From contig CAZJIU010000023.1 of the NCBI GenBank assembly GCA_964546145.1, forward strand, positions 1 to 27,036: DNA of 27,036 nucleotides, read 5' to 3'. Positions 1-8,875 of this stretch are shown here, piece by piece; within the stretch, counting starts at the first letter, position 1, and the number at the start of each line of letters is the position of its first letter. The stretch is from CAZAKO01 sp964546145 (GTDB taxonomy: Bacteria; Fidelibacterota; UBA2242). The notes under the pieces were generated by a model that was not told where the DNA came from, ran no database searches, and saw only the letters and a list, made by a program, of their open reading frames with translations. A program made the translations under genes and the position numbers.

Positions 1-76
1 ATAACCCGTTGTGTGGAATTCGAGATATTTCAAAAAAATCTTGTTAAAACTGGCTGCATCGCTCTGCGGTGTAGCC

Positions 77-139
77 AAAAATGTCGCAACGCACCTGCCA
101 GCCCTCCTTTTTTGGGAGCAGGCTGGGAGCATTGCGACA
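77..139 (-). terminator. Long hairpin terminator of the sensory operon
   Basis: The arms TGTCGCAA (82-89) and TTGCGACA (132-139) are perfect reverse complements. The pairing continues inward imperfectly (G91-C130, C92-G129, C94-G127, C95-G126, A100-T124 through C103-G121, C104-G118 through C107-G115), closing on a T-rich loop at 108-114. That gives about 21 base pairs. On the minus strand the outer arm is followed directly by five T (77-81), as expected of an intrinsic terminator about 100 nt past the response regulator stop. The length and bulges would also fit a dispersed palindromic repeat that has been recruited as a terminator. Confidence 0.6.
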
Positions 140-238
140 AGAATTTTCAATTTTTACATGGAGATTTTCAAGCTGCAACCAGTAATTTCACCCAACGAGT
201 TAATTATAGTCAATTTATTTTCAGGTTAAGGGATTCGA

Positions 239-874
239 TTAGGTCTCGATCAAGCGGTTATTCACCGCATATAAAATTACATCGGCAATCGAATGCACAT
301 TTAGTTTTCGCATGATTCGCTGACGGTAAGTGCTCACCGTGCTGGTACTGATTGAGAGTTCCTGGCTGATCTCAGAAGTAGTTTTACCCTCAGCCAGTAA
401 GCGCATTATTTGAAACTCCCGGTCTGATAACCGTTCATGGGGCATTTTATCAATTTTGCCACCGATGCTATAGGCTAACTGTTCGGCAATATTCTGGCTG
501 ATATAAAGATGTCCCGCTACAATTGAGCGGATGGCCTTAATCAATTCATCGGGGGCACTCTCTTTGGTCAGGTAACCAGCAGCACCCGCTTTTAAAGCCC
601 TTATGGCATAATGTTCCTCGGCATGCATCGTGAGAATCAGGGTTTTGACCGTTGGATAAAGATTGCCAATATCACCAAGCAGATCCAGTCCGTTTTTATC
701 GGGCATCGAAAGATCCAGCACCAAGATATGGCAGCTGTGTTTTTTGAGGAAATCCAGCACCTCGAAGGCGCTGCCAGCTTCCCCAACAACCTGGATATCG
801 GACTCACGCTCCAGGATTTTCTTGAATCCTTCGCGGATTAGGGTGTGATCATCGGCAATAAAAACATTGATCAT
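239..874 (-). CDS. NarL/FixJ-family response regulator
   Basis: This 211-residue two-component response regulator binds DNA and is the likely output of the sensory operon. Residues 1-120 form a receiver domain with the acidic pair D8/D9, the phospho-acceptor D54 in LVLDLSMPD, and the conserved lysine in the LTKE segment. Residues about 145-205 form a LuxR-type helix-turn-helix (LSDREFQIMRLLAEGKT..EIS, then STVSTYRQRIMRKL). The length is normal for the family. The ATG start has AGGA about 6 nt upstream. It lies 43 bp after the histidine kinase stop on the same strand, which makes that kinase its likely phosphodonor. Target genes cannot be read from the sequence. Confidence 0.95.
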   Translation of the reverse strand: MINVFIADDHTLIREGFKKILERESDIQVVGEAGSAFEVLDFLKKHSCHILVLDLSMPDKNGLDLLGDIGNLYPTVKTLILTMHAEEHYAIRALKAGAAGYLTKESAPDELIKAIRSIVAGHLYISQNIAEQLAYSIGGKIDKMPHERLSDREFQIMRLLAEGKTTSEISQELSISTSTVSTYRQRIMRKLNVHSIADVILYAVNNRLIET

Positions 875-917
875 CTTGAATCCTATTTTACGGATTTAAT
901 GGGAAATAGCAATAAAG

Positions 918-3659
918 TTATTGTGCGGCATTTAAGAGTGGGATTTTCAGGATAAGGGTCGTTCCTTTACCTGGAGCGCTGGTGATTGAGAGTATGCCTT
1001 TTAATGAGACGGCACGCTCTTGCATTCCGATCAGGCCAAAGTTGTCACTTTGCTCGATTTTACTCAGATCCATACCGATACCATTGTCTCTGACTTTTAG
1101 AATCAGGTGATCATTTTTTTGATTCAGGAAGGCGAATAATCTGGATGCCTGGGAATGCCGTACAGCATTAGTAACCGCTTCCTGGAAAATTCGGAAAACG
1201 GCCTGCTGCTGATCGTTATCCAAATTAATCTTTTTAATGAAACTCCGATAATAACTGATCGTTTTTATATCTTTGGTCAGGTCCTTAATTAGCCAGCGCA
1301 TCGCCTCGCTAATTCCCATAGATTCCAGGGCTTCCGGTCTTAAACGATGAATCATCTCCCGGATTTTCCTGATGGTCGCGTCAATCAGCGCCTTCATGGA
1401 CTGAATTTCGGTGATATACTTTTTCTTGCTTTCTATATCGGATTCCAGCAATTCGGAGATGAAAAGGGTTAGTTCGATTTTAAGCGCGGTCAGAATCTGG
1501 GCGATCTCATCATGGATTTCGCGGGCGATGGCTTTGCGCTCGTCTTCCCGAATGTCCTGTAAATGGGCTGCCAGGGCGCGTAGCTGAGTTTCCGATTTTT
1601 CGCGGCGTTCGATGGCTTCATGGTATTCGGTAATATCCATAATTACGCCAATAACTTTGGTAATTTCCCCATCAGTCAAGATAGGCTCGGCTGTAGTTCG
1701 AATCCATAAGTGTCTGCCTTTTACGGTAATGAAGGGGAATTCCAGATCATACGGGATTCCCTCTGTGGCACATTTTCGAAAAGTATTCAGGATGATATCC
1801 CGGTCATGCGGAAGATAGCACTTTAGACTTTGGGAAATATGTTCTTGTGAGCCAAATGTAATTTGATTTTTGTCAAGGTCGTGAATTTGATAGGTCTCGT
1901 CAGTCCAGTACATATTTTGTTGGTGAATATCCCACTCCCATCCTCCGACTTTGGCAATTTTTTGCGAAGCTGCCAGCAGAGCTTCGCTTTGCCGCAGCGC
2001 CTCCTCCGCTCGTATACGGTCAGAGATATCCCGTGCTATTACCTGTATGTAATCTTTATCTTTCAGCTTAATTTTATTTAAGATAACCTCCACTGGAAGA
2101 TTCGTACCGTCCTTACAACGATTCTGAGTTTGAATGGTTACCTGATCGTTTTGTCCAAGCTTTTTCCAATATTTATCGCTATCTCCGCGGCGTGCGGCGT
2201 CCGGATCAATATCTGTGACATTCATGTGTACCAGCTCGGCTGCCGTATAACCAAAGCGGCGAATAGTGTTTTGGTTAAAATCCCGAATATTCCCATCTAA
2301 ATCATGTAAGACTATTATATCTGGCGACTGTTCAAAAAGGGTGCGAAACTTATATTCGCTTTCTTTTAGCGCCTGTTCGGCGTGGATTCGTTCCGAAATA
2401 TCCCGGCCCATTCCCAAAATATAGTCCTGCTCTTTTAACCTGATTTTACCGATAATGACCTCGACCGGGAAAATCGAACCGTCTTTGCAGCGGTTGTGGG
2501 TTTGAAAGGTTGCCAAATTATTTTGGTCAAGTTTTTGCCAATATTTTTCTATGTCACCACGGCGTTTTGCATCCGGATCAAAATCCATGACGTTCATTTG
2601 TAGTAGTTCGGCTGTCGCATAACCAAGACGGCGAATAGTATTATGGTTGCAATCCTTAATATTTCCTTCAAGATCGAATAACAGGTTCATGTCAGGTGAC
2701 TGTTCGAAAAGGGTGCGAAACTTATGTTCGCTTTCTTTGAGAGCCTCTTCGGCTTTTTTCTGCTCTTCGATCACTAATGTCAGATCTTCCAACAGGTTAA
2801 GTGCGGCATTGCGACTATTAAATAGCTCCCGTTGGATGTGAACGCGGTCGCTAATATCTACCAGGATTCCCCAACAACCGCTGATTTCATAGGTAGTTTC
2901 ATCGCGGATAAGCATTGCTCGATCAGTAATCCACTTATCCTGCCCCTGGGGAGTTTTGAGATGTAAATCAGCGTGATAGTGTTGGATTTTGCCCTCTTTG
3001 AGGAGTCTTGTGGCATTGGATAAATCCGCAGTATTTTGAGGGTATAGAAGGTGAGTCTCACTGATAATTGATTGCATTTTGGCGTAGGTCATTTGATTGT
3101 GGGGAATGCCTAATATGTCTTTGGATTTGGATCCGAAGTAATCGTATTGCATTGTTTTAAAATTCAGGAAATAGGGAATTCCAAACACATTTTCGAGGTT
3201 TTTCTGATATAAATGATAAGTTTTCTCAACTTCTCGGGTGGTTCTTTCTTGGTCGGTAATATTCTCGATTGAGGCAATTATTGCCTGACAGTTATTATTT
3301 TGGTCAAAAAGGGGCAAAGTAGTAATTGACAGGTGAATTTTTTTACCACAAGACCAGCTGCCGATGCACTGCATCTTGGTCAATGATCTTTTAGTTCGAT
3401 TAACAATGGCCAGCGGTAGTTGATGTGAGGTAATTGGTACTTCCTGTGAATCCGCAAATGACCAGGAAAGTTTTGTGGATGAATTACGACGGCCTTTTTT
3501 CCAGGCTAAACCCAGAATCTGATCGGCGTAATGATTGGCATAGAGCAGTTTCCCTACTGGATTAATTACCACGACTCCATGGGAAGAAGTATCTCCAATA
3601 CCTTTGAGAATTTGAGTTGTGGAAATACTGTCAATTAAGCTCGGCTGCAATTTGGGCAT
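918..3659 (-). CDS. Multi-PAS sensor histidine kinase (HisKA_3/NarL type)
   Basis: This is a cytosolic-looking sensor kinase of 913 residues with no clear membrane segment. It has about five PAS domains (roughly residues 15-140, 150-275, 310-430, 435-555 and 560-680). These are followed by a HisKA_3 dimerisation domain with the phospho-acceptor His716 in the AREIHDEIAQ motif, and a HATPase_c domain at about 805-905 with an N box (FQEAVTNAVRHS), a G1 box (DNGIGMD) and a second glycine motif (FGLIGMQERA). The third and fourth PAS domains are a recent tandem duplication. The start is set at ATG 3659 because GGAGGT lies 6 nt upstream; a TTG 33 nt further upstream would overlap the preceding gene. 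It sits between a PAS-only gene and the response regulator, as a cognate pair would. Confidence 0.93.
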   Translation of the reverse strand: MPKLQPSLIDSISTTQILKGIGDTSSHGVVVINPVGKLLYANHYADQILGLAWKKGRRNSSTKLSWSFADSQEVPITSHQLPLAIVNRTKRSLTKMQCIGSWSCGKKIHLSITTLPLFDQNNNCQAIIASIENITDQERTTREVEKTYHLYQKNLENVFGIPYFLNFKTMQYDYFGSKSKDILGIPHNQMTYAKMQSIISETHLLYPQNTADLSNATRLLKEGKIQHYHADLHLKTPQGQDKWITDRAMLIRDETTYEISGCWGILVDISDRVHIQRELFNSRNAALNLLEDLTLVIEEQKKAEEALKESEHKFRTLFEQSPDMNLLFDLEGNIKDCNHNTIRRLGYATAELLQMNVMDFDPDAKRRGDIEKYWQKLDQNNLATFQTHNRCKDGSIFPVEVIIGKIRLKEQDYILGMGRDISERIHAEQALKESEYKFRTLFEQSPDIIVLHDLDGNIRDFNQNTIRRFGYTAAELVHMNVTDIDPDAARRGDSDKYWKKLGQNDQVTIQTQNRCKDGTNLPVEVILNKIKLKDKDYIQVIARDISDRIRAEEALRQSEALLAASQKIAKVGGWEWDIHQQNMYWTDETYQIHDLDKNQITFGSQEHISQSLKCYLPHDRDIILNTFRKCATEGIPYDLEFPFITVKGRHLWIRTTAEPILTDGEITKVIGVIMDITEYHEAIERREKSETQLRALAAHLQDIREDERKAIAREIHDEIAQILTALKIELTLFISELLESDIESKKKYITEIQSMKALIDATIRKIREMIHRLRPEALESMGISEAMRWLIKDLTKDIKTISYYRSFIKKINLDNDQQQAVFRIFQEAVTNAVRHSQASRLFAFLNQKNDHLILKVRDNGIGMDLSKIEQSDNFGLIGMQERAVSLKGILSITSAPGKGTTLILKIPLLNAAQ

Positions 3660-3665
3660 GCAGTT

Positions 3666-3671
3666 ACCTCC
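3666..3671 (-). promoter_or_regulatory. Shine-Dalgarno site setting the kinase start
   Basis: The minus strand reads GGAGGT, a near-perfect Shine-Dalgarno, 6 nt before ATG 3659. It favours this ATG over the upstream in-frame TTG at 3692. Confidence 0.75.
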
Positions 3672-3688
3672 GCTATTTGAGAGTTGAT

Positions 3689-5713
3689 TCAAGATACCTT
3701 GTCGGGTGTTTTATATTTTTCAGGTAATCCTAATTGTTGCCGCAGTGCATTGACCTCCGCTTTGAGTTCGATCATCCGGTTTTCCCGTCCGACCATCGTG
3801 CGGTTGAAACGCTCTAGTTCAACTAGTTTTTGGTTAAGCTGTTTTTCGGCTTGTTTGCGATCAGTAACATTCCTGACGACGACCATAACTGAGGTTTTTC
3901 CCCGATACTGAAAACTGCTTGCGGCAACTTCTACATCCAATACGGTCCCGTCCGCTTTGATAAATTTCTCTTCGATAAGTGGGGCGTTAGAATTCTCTTC
4001 GATCATCTTGGCAATCCGCCGTTTGACAATTTCATGGTAGTCGGGATGCACCCATTTGAGTGCCGGTTGGCCAAGATATTCATCAGCGCTCGTAGCGCCG
4101 ATCTGATTCACGGCTGCCTGGTTCATGAAAATGATTTTGCCATCCTGATGAAAGGCAATTGCATCGGGCGAGAGTTCAACCAGTAAACGGTAGCGTTCCT
4201 CGCTTTCCCGCAGCGCTTTTTCGGCGATTTTGCGTTCGGTAATATCGCGGCAGCTGTAGAGTACAGTTCCGTCTCCGATAGCTACTCTTTTGACATTAAC
4301 GAGTAAGATATGAGGTTGACCATTCTTGTCTTGGATCGTGCATTCAATATTGCGAATTTCACCTTTTTCTTTTAATTGATTTAATTCGAATAACTGGGTC
4401 CCCAGCAATTTGGAAACATGACCCAGCTGCAGCACCTCTTCACGTGAATAGCCGAAAATACTTGAGTAATTTGTACAGAGCAGGATGAATTGTCCTTCGT
4501 TATCGGTAAGAAAAACGGCATCGGAAACATTGGCGATGGTCATACGGTGCAAAAATTCGCTTACTACCAAACTGCCCCGAGCATTTTTTTGCTCGGTAAT
4601 ATCCCGGGCCATGCCCCAAATACCGGTGATCAGACCATTCTTATCTCTAATTGGAAAAGCTGAAATCTCGACAGGGAAAATTGTGCCATCTTTGCGGATG
4701 AATTCTATCTCAAGAATTCCGGTGTATCCCTGCTTTGAGAAGGTATCATCAACAATTTCACACATGTATTGATGCCATCTGGTAGGAATTATTTCGCAGC
4801 CGGACTTTTCCCTCATTTCTTCAATAGTATAGCCAAGCATATTCAGGAAAGCTTGATTACATTCATTGAATTTAGAATTCTTATCAAGGGCAGCCCAGCC
4901 ATCGCGCATTTTTTCAAATAATTCCCGCCATTTCCGTTCGCTCTGCTCCAAAGCCAGCTGCTGCGCTTTTCGCTCCGTAATGTCTCTAAGAATCATCTGA
5001 ATGGCAGGTTTTCCGTCATATAGCAGCAGGCTGGCATAAACTTCGGCGGGGAAAGAACTACCATCCTGTCGCAGAAATACTTCTTCTACCGGAAAGTGCA
5101 CTTTATTACGGTTCATTAGTTGTTCAGTCCGTTTGCTGAAATTTTGAATGTAGTCAGGATTGACGATTTCATTGATCTTTCTGCCGACTATATCGGACAC
5201 TTTTCCGAAACCGAACATCTTTACCGCTGCAATATTGACGAAGTTGATGATGTCGTCCGCATAAATGAGAATGGCATCGCTAGCGCTCTCGACAATCCGC
5301 TTGTATTTTTCCTCACTCTCTTTAAGCGCTATCTCGGTCAGTTTTTGCGCTGTAATATCCGTAGCGAAACTTAGAAAAGCCGGATTACCTTTCCACTTAA
5401 TCAGCACGGCATTGGCTAAAATCCATTTGATTTTGCCGGCTTTATTAATTATCCTGATTTGAAGGAGGGCTGGATGATCTTCTTTGCTCCGTAATTTCTG
5501 TAAATTTTCTTTGACTAAGTCTAAATCTGCGGGGTGAATGAATTTGGTCAAAGGGGCTTTTCTCAGCGTGCTGGCAGAGTAGCCCAGGAGTTCGACAGTT
5601 TTGGAATTAAAGAGGACCAGCTTGCGATTCTGAATAACAACAATAGCTTCATTAGCACTTTCAAAGATTAGCCGATATTGCTCTGGTCGGTCAAGAGAGG
5701 GTGGGAGCTTCAT
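3689..5713 (-). CDS. Five-PAS protein without kinase or output domain
   Basis: This 674-residue protein is made almost entirely of five PAS/PAC units (about residues 9-124, 129-249, 254-374, 384-494 and 504-624). Each ends in the usual PAC signature (DITAQK, DITERK, DITEQK, DITERK, NVTDRK), and most are joined by the ALxESE linker. A C-terminal coiled coil (about 625-665; ELERFNRTMVGRENRMIELK) is of the type that normally precedes a kinase domain, but no HisKA, HATPase, GGDEF or EAL domain follows. The start is ATG 5713, with AAGGA 7 nt upstream, rather than the adjoining TTG. It is the first gene of the operon, with 29 bp between its stop and the kinase ATG. I infer that it is a sensory partner forming heteromers with the kinase. 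The ligand or cofactor is unknown. Confidence 0.9.
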   Translation of the reverse strand: MKLPPSLDRPEQYRLIFESANEAIVVIQNRKLVLFNSKTVELLGYSASTLRKAPLTKFIHPADLDLVKENLQKLRSKEDHPALLQIRIINKAGKIKWILANAVLIKWKGNPAFLSFATDITAQKLTEIALKESEEKYKRIVESASDAILIYADDIINFVNIAAVKMFGFGKVSDIVGRKINEIVNPDYIQNFSKRTEQLMNRNKVHFPVEEVFLRQDGSSFPAEVYASLLLYDGKPAIQMILRDITERKAQQLALEQSERKWRELFEKMRDGWAALDKNSKFNECNQAFLNMLGYTIEEMREKSGCEIIPTRWHQYMCEIVDDTFSKQGYTGILEIEFIRKDGTIFPVEISAFPIRDKNGLITGIWGMARDITEQKNARGSLVVSEFLHRMTIANVSDAVFLTDNEGQFILLCTNYSSIFGYSREEVLQLGHVSKLLGTQLFELNQLKEKGEIRNIECTIQDKNGQPHILLVNVKRVAIGDGTVLYSCRDITERKIAEKALRESEERYRLLVELSPDAIAFHQDGKIIFMNQAAVNQIGATSADEYLGQPALKWVHPDYHEIVKRRIAKMIEENSNAPLIEEKFIKADGTVLDVEVAASSFQYRGKTSVMVVVRNVTDRKQAEKQLNQKLVELERFNRTMVGRENRMIELKAEVNALRQQLGLPEKYKTPDKVS

Positions 5714-5845
5714 CAAAGGTTCCTTGTTTTAATTTTTAATGTTGATCTCATTACTGAATTTTGATATTTATCGTTGGTAGAACCCGGTGTAGTTCAAACA
5801 ATAATTTGGTCTGTCATTGTGAGATAATTTGGGTGATACCAATTT

Positions 5846-5860
5846 TGAAATGGAATTTCA
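5846..5860. promoter_or_regulatory. Perfect inverted repeat upstream of the sensory operon
   Basis: TGAAAT and ATTTCA are perfect inverted arms separated by GGA. The site is about 130 bp upstream of the PAS-protein start, in the 278-bp intergenic stretch between it and the patatin gene. It has the size of a dimeric regulator site, but such AT-rich palindromes also arise by chance. Confidence 0.25.
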
Positions 5861-5991
5861 TTTTCTGATCATCTAACTCCAGGTTTCATTTTAATTAATT
5901 GAAATTTAATGTGCAATAAACAAAATTCGGTAATTACTATAATCCAATGAAAAGTGTCGGTGAGTTGGTCAAAAGCCACAGATTGATAAAT

Positions 5992-6891
5992 TCAGCTCAA
6001 ATAATTTTGCAGTTGCTCTTTAGTTTCCCAATAGCCGATGTCAATTGCCTCCTTGCCGCGCCAGAACTCCCATATTTTAAGATTGGATAGGTTCAAATTT
6101 ACGACCAGGTCGGGCTTGACAAGCTGGATCTCCTTATTGGATAGTTCGGAGATGAGGATCAACAGGGAGTGGTAGGTGATATAAGTCAGCGGCGGAAAGT
6201 TGCGCAAGTGTTTATGAATACCGGTCTGAATGACTTGGGTGATCCGTTCGAAAAAGGAATCGGCTTCCTTCTCTTCGACTGGCTTGTCAAGGTTGATTGG
6301 GGCAAAGAGGCCCTCGAACTTCAGCTGCGGTGTTTTCAGGACATTGACGCCGATCAGCGTGTCGTGCGGATATTCTTTGAGTACGCGCAACGGCAGGTTG
6401 TCCCGCAATCCGCCATCCACGAGTAAAGTGCCGTTAGCTTCAACCGGGGTAAAGATCCCCGGAACGGCAATACTGGCACGAACTGCATCCACCAGGCGAC
6501 CGCGATTGAGATATAAAATATTGCCGTTCTGGAAATCAACAGCAACGGCGATGAAAGGAATTTTTAAATCCTCAATCAGGGTGTCTTTTCCTAAAATGTC
6601 TTCCATAAAGGTGACAAAATTTTTTAGGTCCAGCAAACCACCAGTTGTAATAGTCGGTGAAAGAAGATGAACAATTCTTTTTTTATTAATCGCAAGAACA
6701 ATTTTTTCCATTTCTGAAACGGGAATTTGCAGAGCAGCCATTGCCCCGATGATTGAACCGGCACTCGTACCGGATATCACCGCCGGTTTAAGATTGAATT
6801 CTGCGAATGCTTTCAAAGCCCCGATATGTGCGATTCCCAGAGCCCCGCCGCCGCTCAAGGCTAATGCGACTTTTCCCAATCGTCTTGCCAT
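5992..6891 (-). CDS. Patatin-like phospholipase (RssA-like)
   Basis: This 299-residue serine lipid acyl hydrolase has the full patatin signature. A glycine-rich oxyanion loop (SGGGALG) lies near the N-terminus, the nucleophile Ser43 is in GTSAG, and the catalytic Asp159 is in VDGG. The Ser-Asp dyad is therefore intact and activity on phospholipids or other acyl esters is expected. No signal peptide is visible, so it is probably cytosolic or membrane-associated, as in the bacterial RssA/YlbK group. The ATG start has AGGA about 6 nt upstream. It diverges from the exported protein at 6973 across only 81 bp, so the two share a promoter region. The substrate cannot be deduced. Confidence 0.92.
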   Translation of the reverse strand: MARRLGKVALALSGGGALGIAHIGALKAFAEFNLKPAVISGTSAGSIIGAMAALQIPVSEMEKIVLAINKKRIVHLLSPTITTGGLLDLKNFVTFMEDILGKDTLIEDLKIPFIAVAVDFQNGNILYLNRGRLVDAVRASIAVPGIFTPVEANGTLLVDGGLRDNLPLRVLKEYPHDTLIGVNVLKTPQLKFEGLFAPINLDKPVEEKEADSFFERITQVIQTGIHKHLRNFPPLTYITYHSLLILISELSNKEIQLVKPDLVVNLNLSNLKIWEFWRGKEAIDIGYWETKEQLQNYLS

Positions 6892-6972
6892 ATTGTTTCC
6901 TATAGTTACTGAAATATTAATCCTACGAAAAAGAGCTATAAAATCTAATTTCGGAATGTAATTTATGACGCT

Positions 6973-7947
6973 GTGAATTTAAACATTTTCCATAATATAA
7001 GAAATCAATCTAACAGCTTGCTGACTATCGCTCTGCTCCTGATCCTGGGAATCCCGGTCGAAGCACAATGGAGCAATGTTTGGAACGTAGCCGAACGTGA
7101 TTTGGGAGTCTCACTGACTCTGGATCCTTATCATAGCTATAGCAGTGTGTTTTTTCAATTTGATAAGAATCAAGCCGTTTATATCTGGCAGGAGAATGAA
7201 TTAAAATTGTACGGGAATATTTTGCGAAAATCCTATATTCCGTCCTATGGTTTGGTGGAATTTACTTTTTACCCTTCGACAGCGACTTCAGCCTGGGTCG
7301 AAAGTAACTATAAGGATTTATTTGACAGGTTCACGGTTTATCGGGATTTCAATTTGATTGAGAGTACCAGCGGTGGATATCAGGAACCCTGGTCGGGCAG
7401 TCTGTTTTTCGGGCAGCTAGCCGCCTTTTTAACGCTGAATGATGAGGAAGAGTTAGTTGTAGTGGCATCCGGTGCCGGTGGTTTGGTATTGACTGGTGGA
7501 TTGTATCAAATTTTTGATAACTGTCTGGTGCGATCGAACTGGTATCGCGTGGAATGGAAACTCACAGGTGAAGGCAGTAAAGCTGATTTTTTCTATGATT
7601 GGGATATTAAAGTGGGCTTTCGCAATTATGGATTATCTGCCATCAGCAATACGGTCATGCTGGCAATAAACCGCTGTTGGATGAACAGGCAACATTTCAG
7701 TTGGCAGTTAGGGCAAAACAGTACTACTGAGTTTGAAATCCAGGTACCAACCTCACTCACTGCCAGCGGTGTATCTCGCCTGAAGCTGATTTATGGTAAG
7801 GCAGTTCCCTTCCGGCGTTGGCTGATCGGTTTGAAATTGGGGGTTACCTATGATTATCGGCGTGCCTATGACTCGATTTCAAAATCGTTCAGCTCCGACC
7901 AAATCGAGAGCTGGGGATTTATCCTGCAACCCTTTGGGATATGGTGA
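6973..7947 (+). CDS. Unrecognised exported protein
   Basis: I do not recognise this 324-residue protein. It starts at GTG with no convincing Shine-Dalgarno. That start gives an intact signal peptide (hydrophobic core LLTIALLLILG, probable cleavage after PVEA), which supports it. The mature part is rich in aromatic residues and alternates polar and hydrophobic residues, as in beta-rich periplasmic or outer-membrane proteins. No lipobox is present. The upstream ATG at 6965 opens a four-codon dead end in another frame. It diverges from the patatin gene and precedes the acyltransferase, so an envelope role is possible but unproven. Confidence 0.7.
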   Translation: MNLNIFHNIRNQSNSLLTIALLLILGIPVEAQWSNVWNVAERDLGVSLTLDPYHSYSSVFFQFDKNQAVYIWQENELKLYGNILRKSYIPSYGLVEFTFYPSTATSAWVESNYKDLFDRFTVYRDFNLIESTSGGYQEPWSGSLFFGQLAAFLTLNDEEELVVVASGAGGLVLTGGLYQIFDNCLVRSNWYRVEWKLTGEGSKADFFYDWDIKVGFRNYGLSAISNTVMLAINRCWMNRQHFSWQLGQNSTTEFEIQVPTSLTASGVSRLKLIYGKAVPFRRWLIGLKLGVTYDYRRAYDSISKSFSSDQIESWGFILQPFGIW

Positions 7948-8085
7948 CCATTAATGAGTTTCAGCTAAAGTTATGTATGTGGTCCAATTTCTGCCCCAAT
8001 TGATAAACATCCGATTAGCAGTGTTCCGTAGTTCAGTAGATTTTTCTTATTGGAATTGAAGGGCATAATTCTTAGAATTAAACCA

Positions 8086-8832
8086 ATGCTTTCCCAAGTG
8101 CAAAGACCATCGAAAGTACCGATAGTATTAGTAGCCTATACTCTGATCTCCTATGCCTTACAGTATTCTTTTACGGGTATTATGGTGCTACTCGGGATTG
8201 CCATCAGTTATTTGCATTGGAAGTGGCTGATTCGAGAAGGGCACCGATTTTGGGCCTGGGGCATTTTCCTGCTGTTAGGCAAACGAGTCCATATTACCGG
8301 AAAAGAAAATTATGATCCGGCAAAGCGTTATATTCTGGTAGCTAACCATACCAGTATCTACGATATTCCGGCGGTTATGATTGTGATAGCTCACCTTTCC
8401 TGGATTGGTCGGGAGTATTTGTTCCGCATTTGGGGTTTTGGGCGTCTTTTAAAAATGAACAACTTTATTCCCATCGAACCCAGCCAGCCAGATAAATCCC
8501 GACTGGCGATTCAGCAAGCCATTGAGAAAGCAAGGAAAAGCATCACTATTGGCATTTTCCCCGAGGGGACCCGGACGCTGACTGGTCAGATGGGGAAGTT
8601 CAAAAAGGGATTTGTTCATATTCTCCGGGCAAGCAACCTGGATATTCTACCGATCACTTTGAATGGTTTTTTTTCGCTGAAACCGAAAAACCGATTTACG
8701 ATTGATCCACGGAGTAAGTTGAAGATAGTTATTCAACCAGCCCTACGATGTGAGACTCTGATCCCGCTGACAGATGAAGAAATCATTGATAGGGTCAGGC
8801 AAACTGTATTGCAGCCATATTATTATCGTTAA
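8086..8832 (+). CDS. plsC: 1-acyl-sn-glycerol-3-phosphate acyltransferase (PlsC family)
   Basis: This inner-membrane acyltransferase of about 248 residues probably makes phosphatidic acid from lysophosphatidic acid. The catalytic HX4D motif is seen as NHTSIYD, the substrate-binding FPEGTRT motif follows about 70 residues later, and a hydrophobic segment lies near the N-terminus (LVAYTLISYALQYSFTGIMV). The length is typical for PlsC. I place the start at ATG 8086; an in-frame TTG at 8050 would add 12 residues, and neither has a clear Shine-Dalgarno. It heads the plus-strand run. Relatives can act on other acyl acceptors, so the exact substrate is inferred. Confidence 0.88.
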   Translation: MLSQVQRPSKVPIVLVAYTLISYALQYSFTGIMVLLGIAISYLHWKWLIREGHRFWAWGIFLLLGKRVHITGKENYDPAKRYILVANHTSIYDIPAVMIVIAHLSWIGREYLFRIWGFGRLLKMNNFIPIEPSQPDKSRLAIQQAIEKARKSITIGIFPEGTRTLTGQMGKFKKGFVHILRASNLDILPITLNGFFSLKPKNRFTIDPRSKLKIVIQPALRCETLIPLTDEEIIDRVRQTVLQPYYYR

Positions 8833-8875
8833 TTATTATTTTGCTAACGCCTTACCGTTGACTTTATAATGCTTT

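Noticed and set aside
11..315. Two overlapping plus-strand ORFs at the left edge (72 and 100 residues)
   Set aside because: They run through the palindrome and the end of the response regulator gene, have no family likeness and no good ribosome-binding site.
1980..2723. Direct DNA repeats considered as a mobile element or misassembly
   Set aside because: The copies have diverged to about 66 percent protein identity and stay in frame with PAS domain boundaries, so this is domain duplication.
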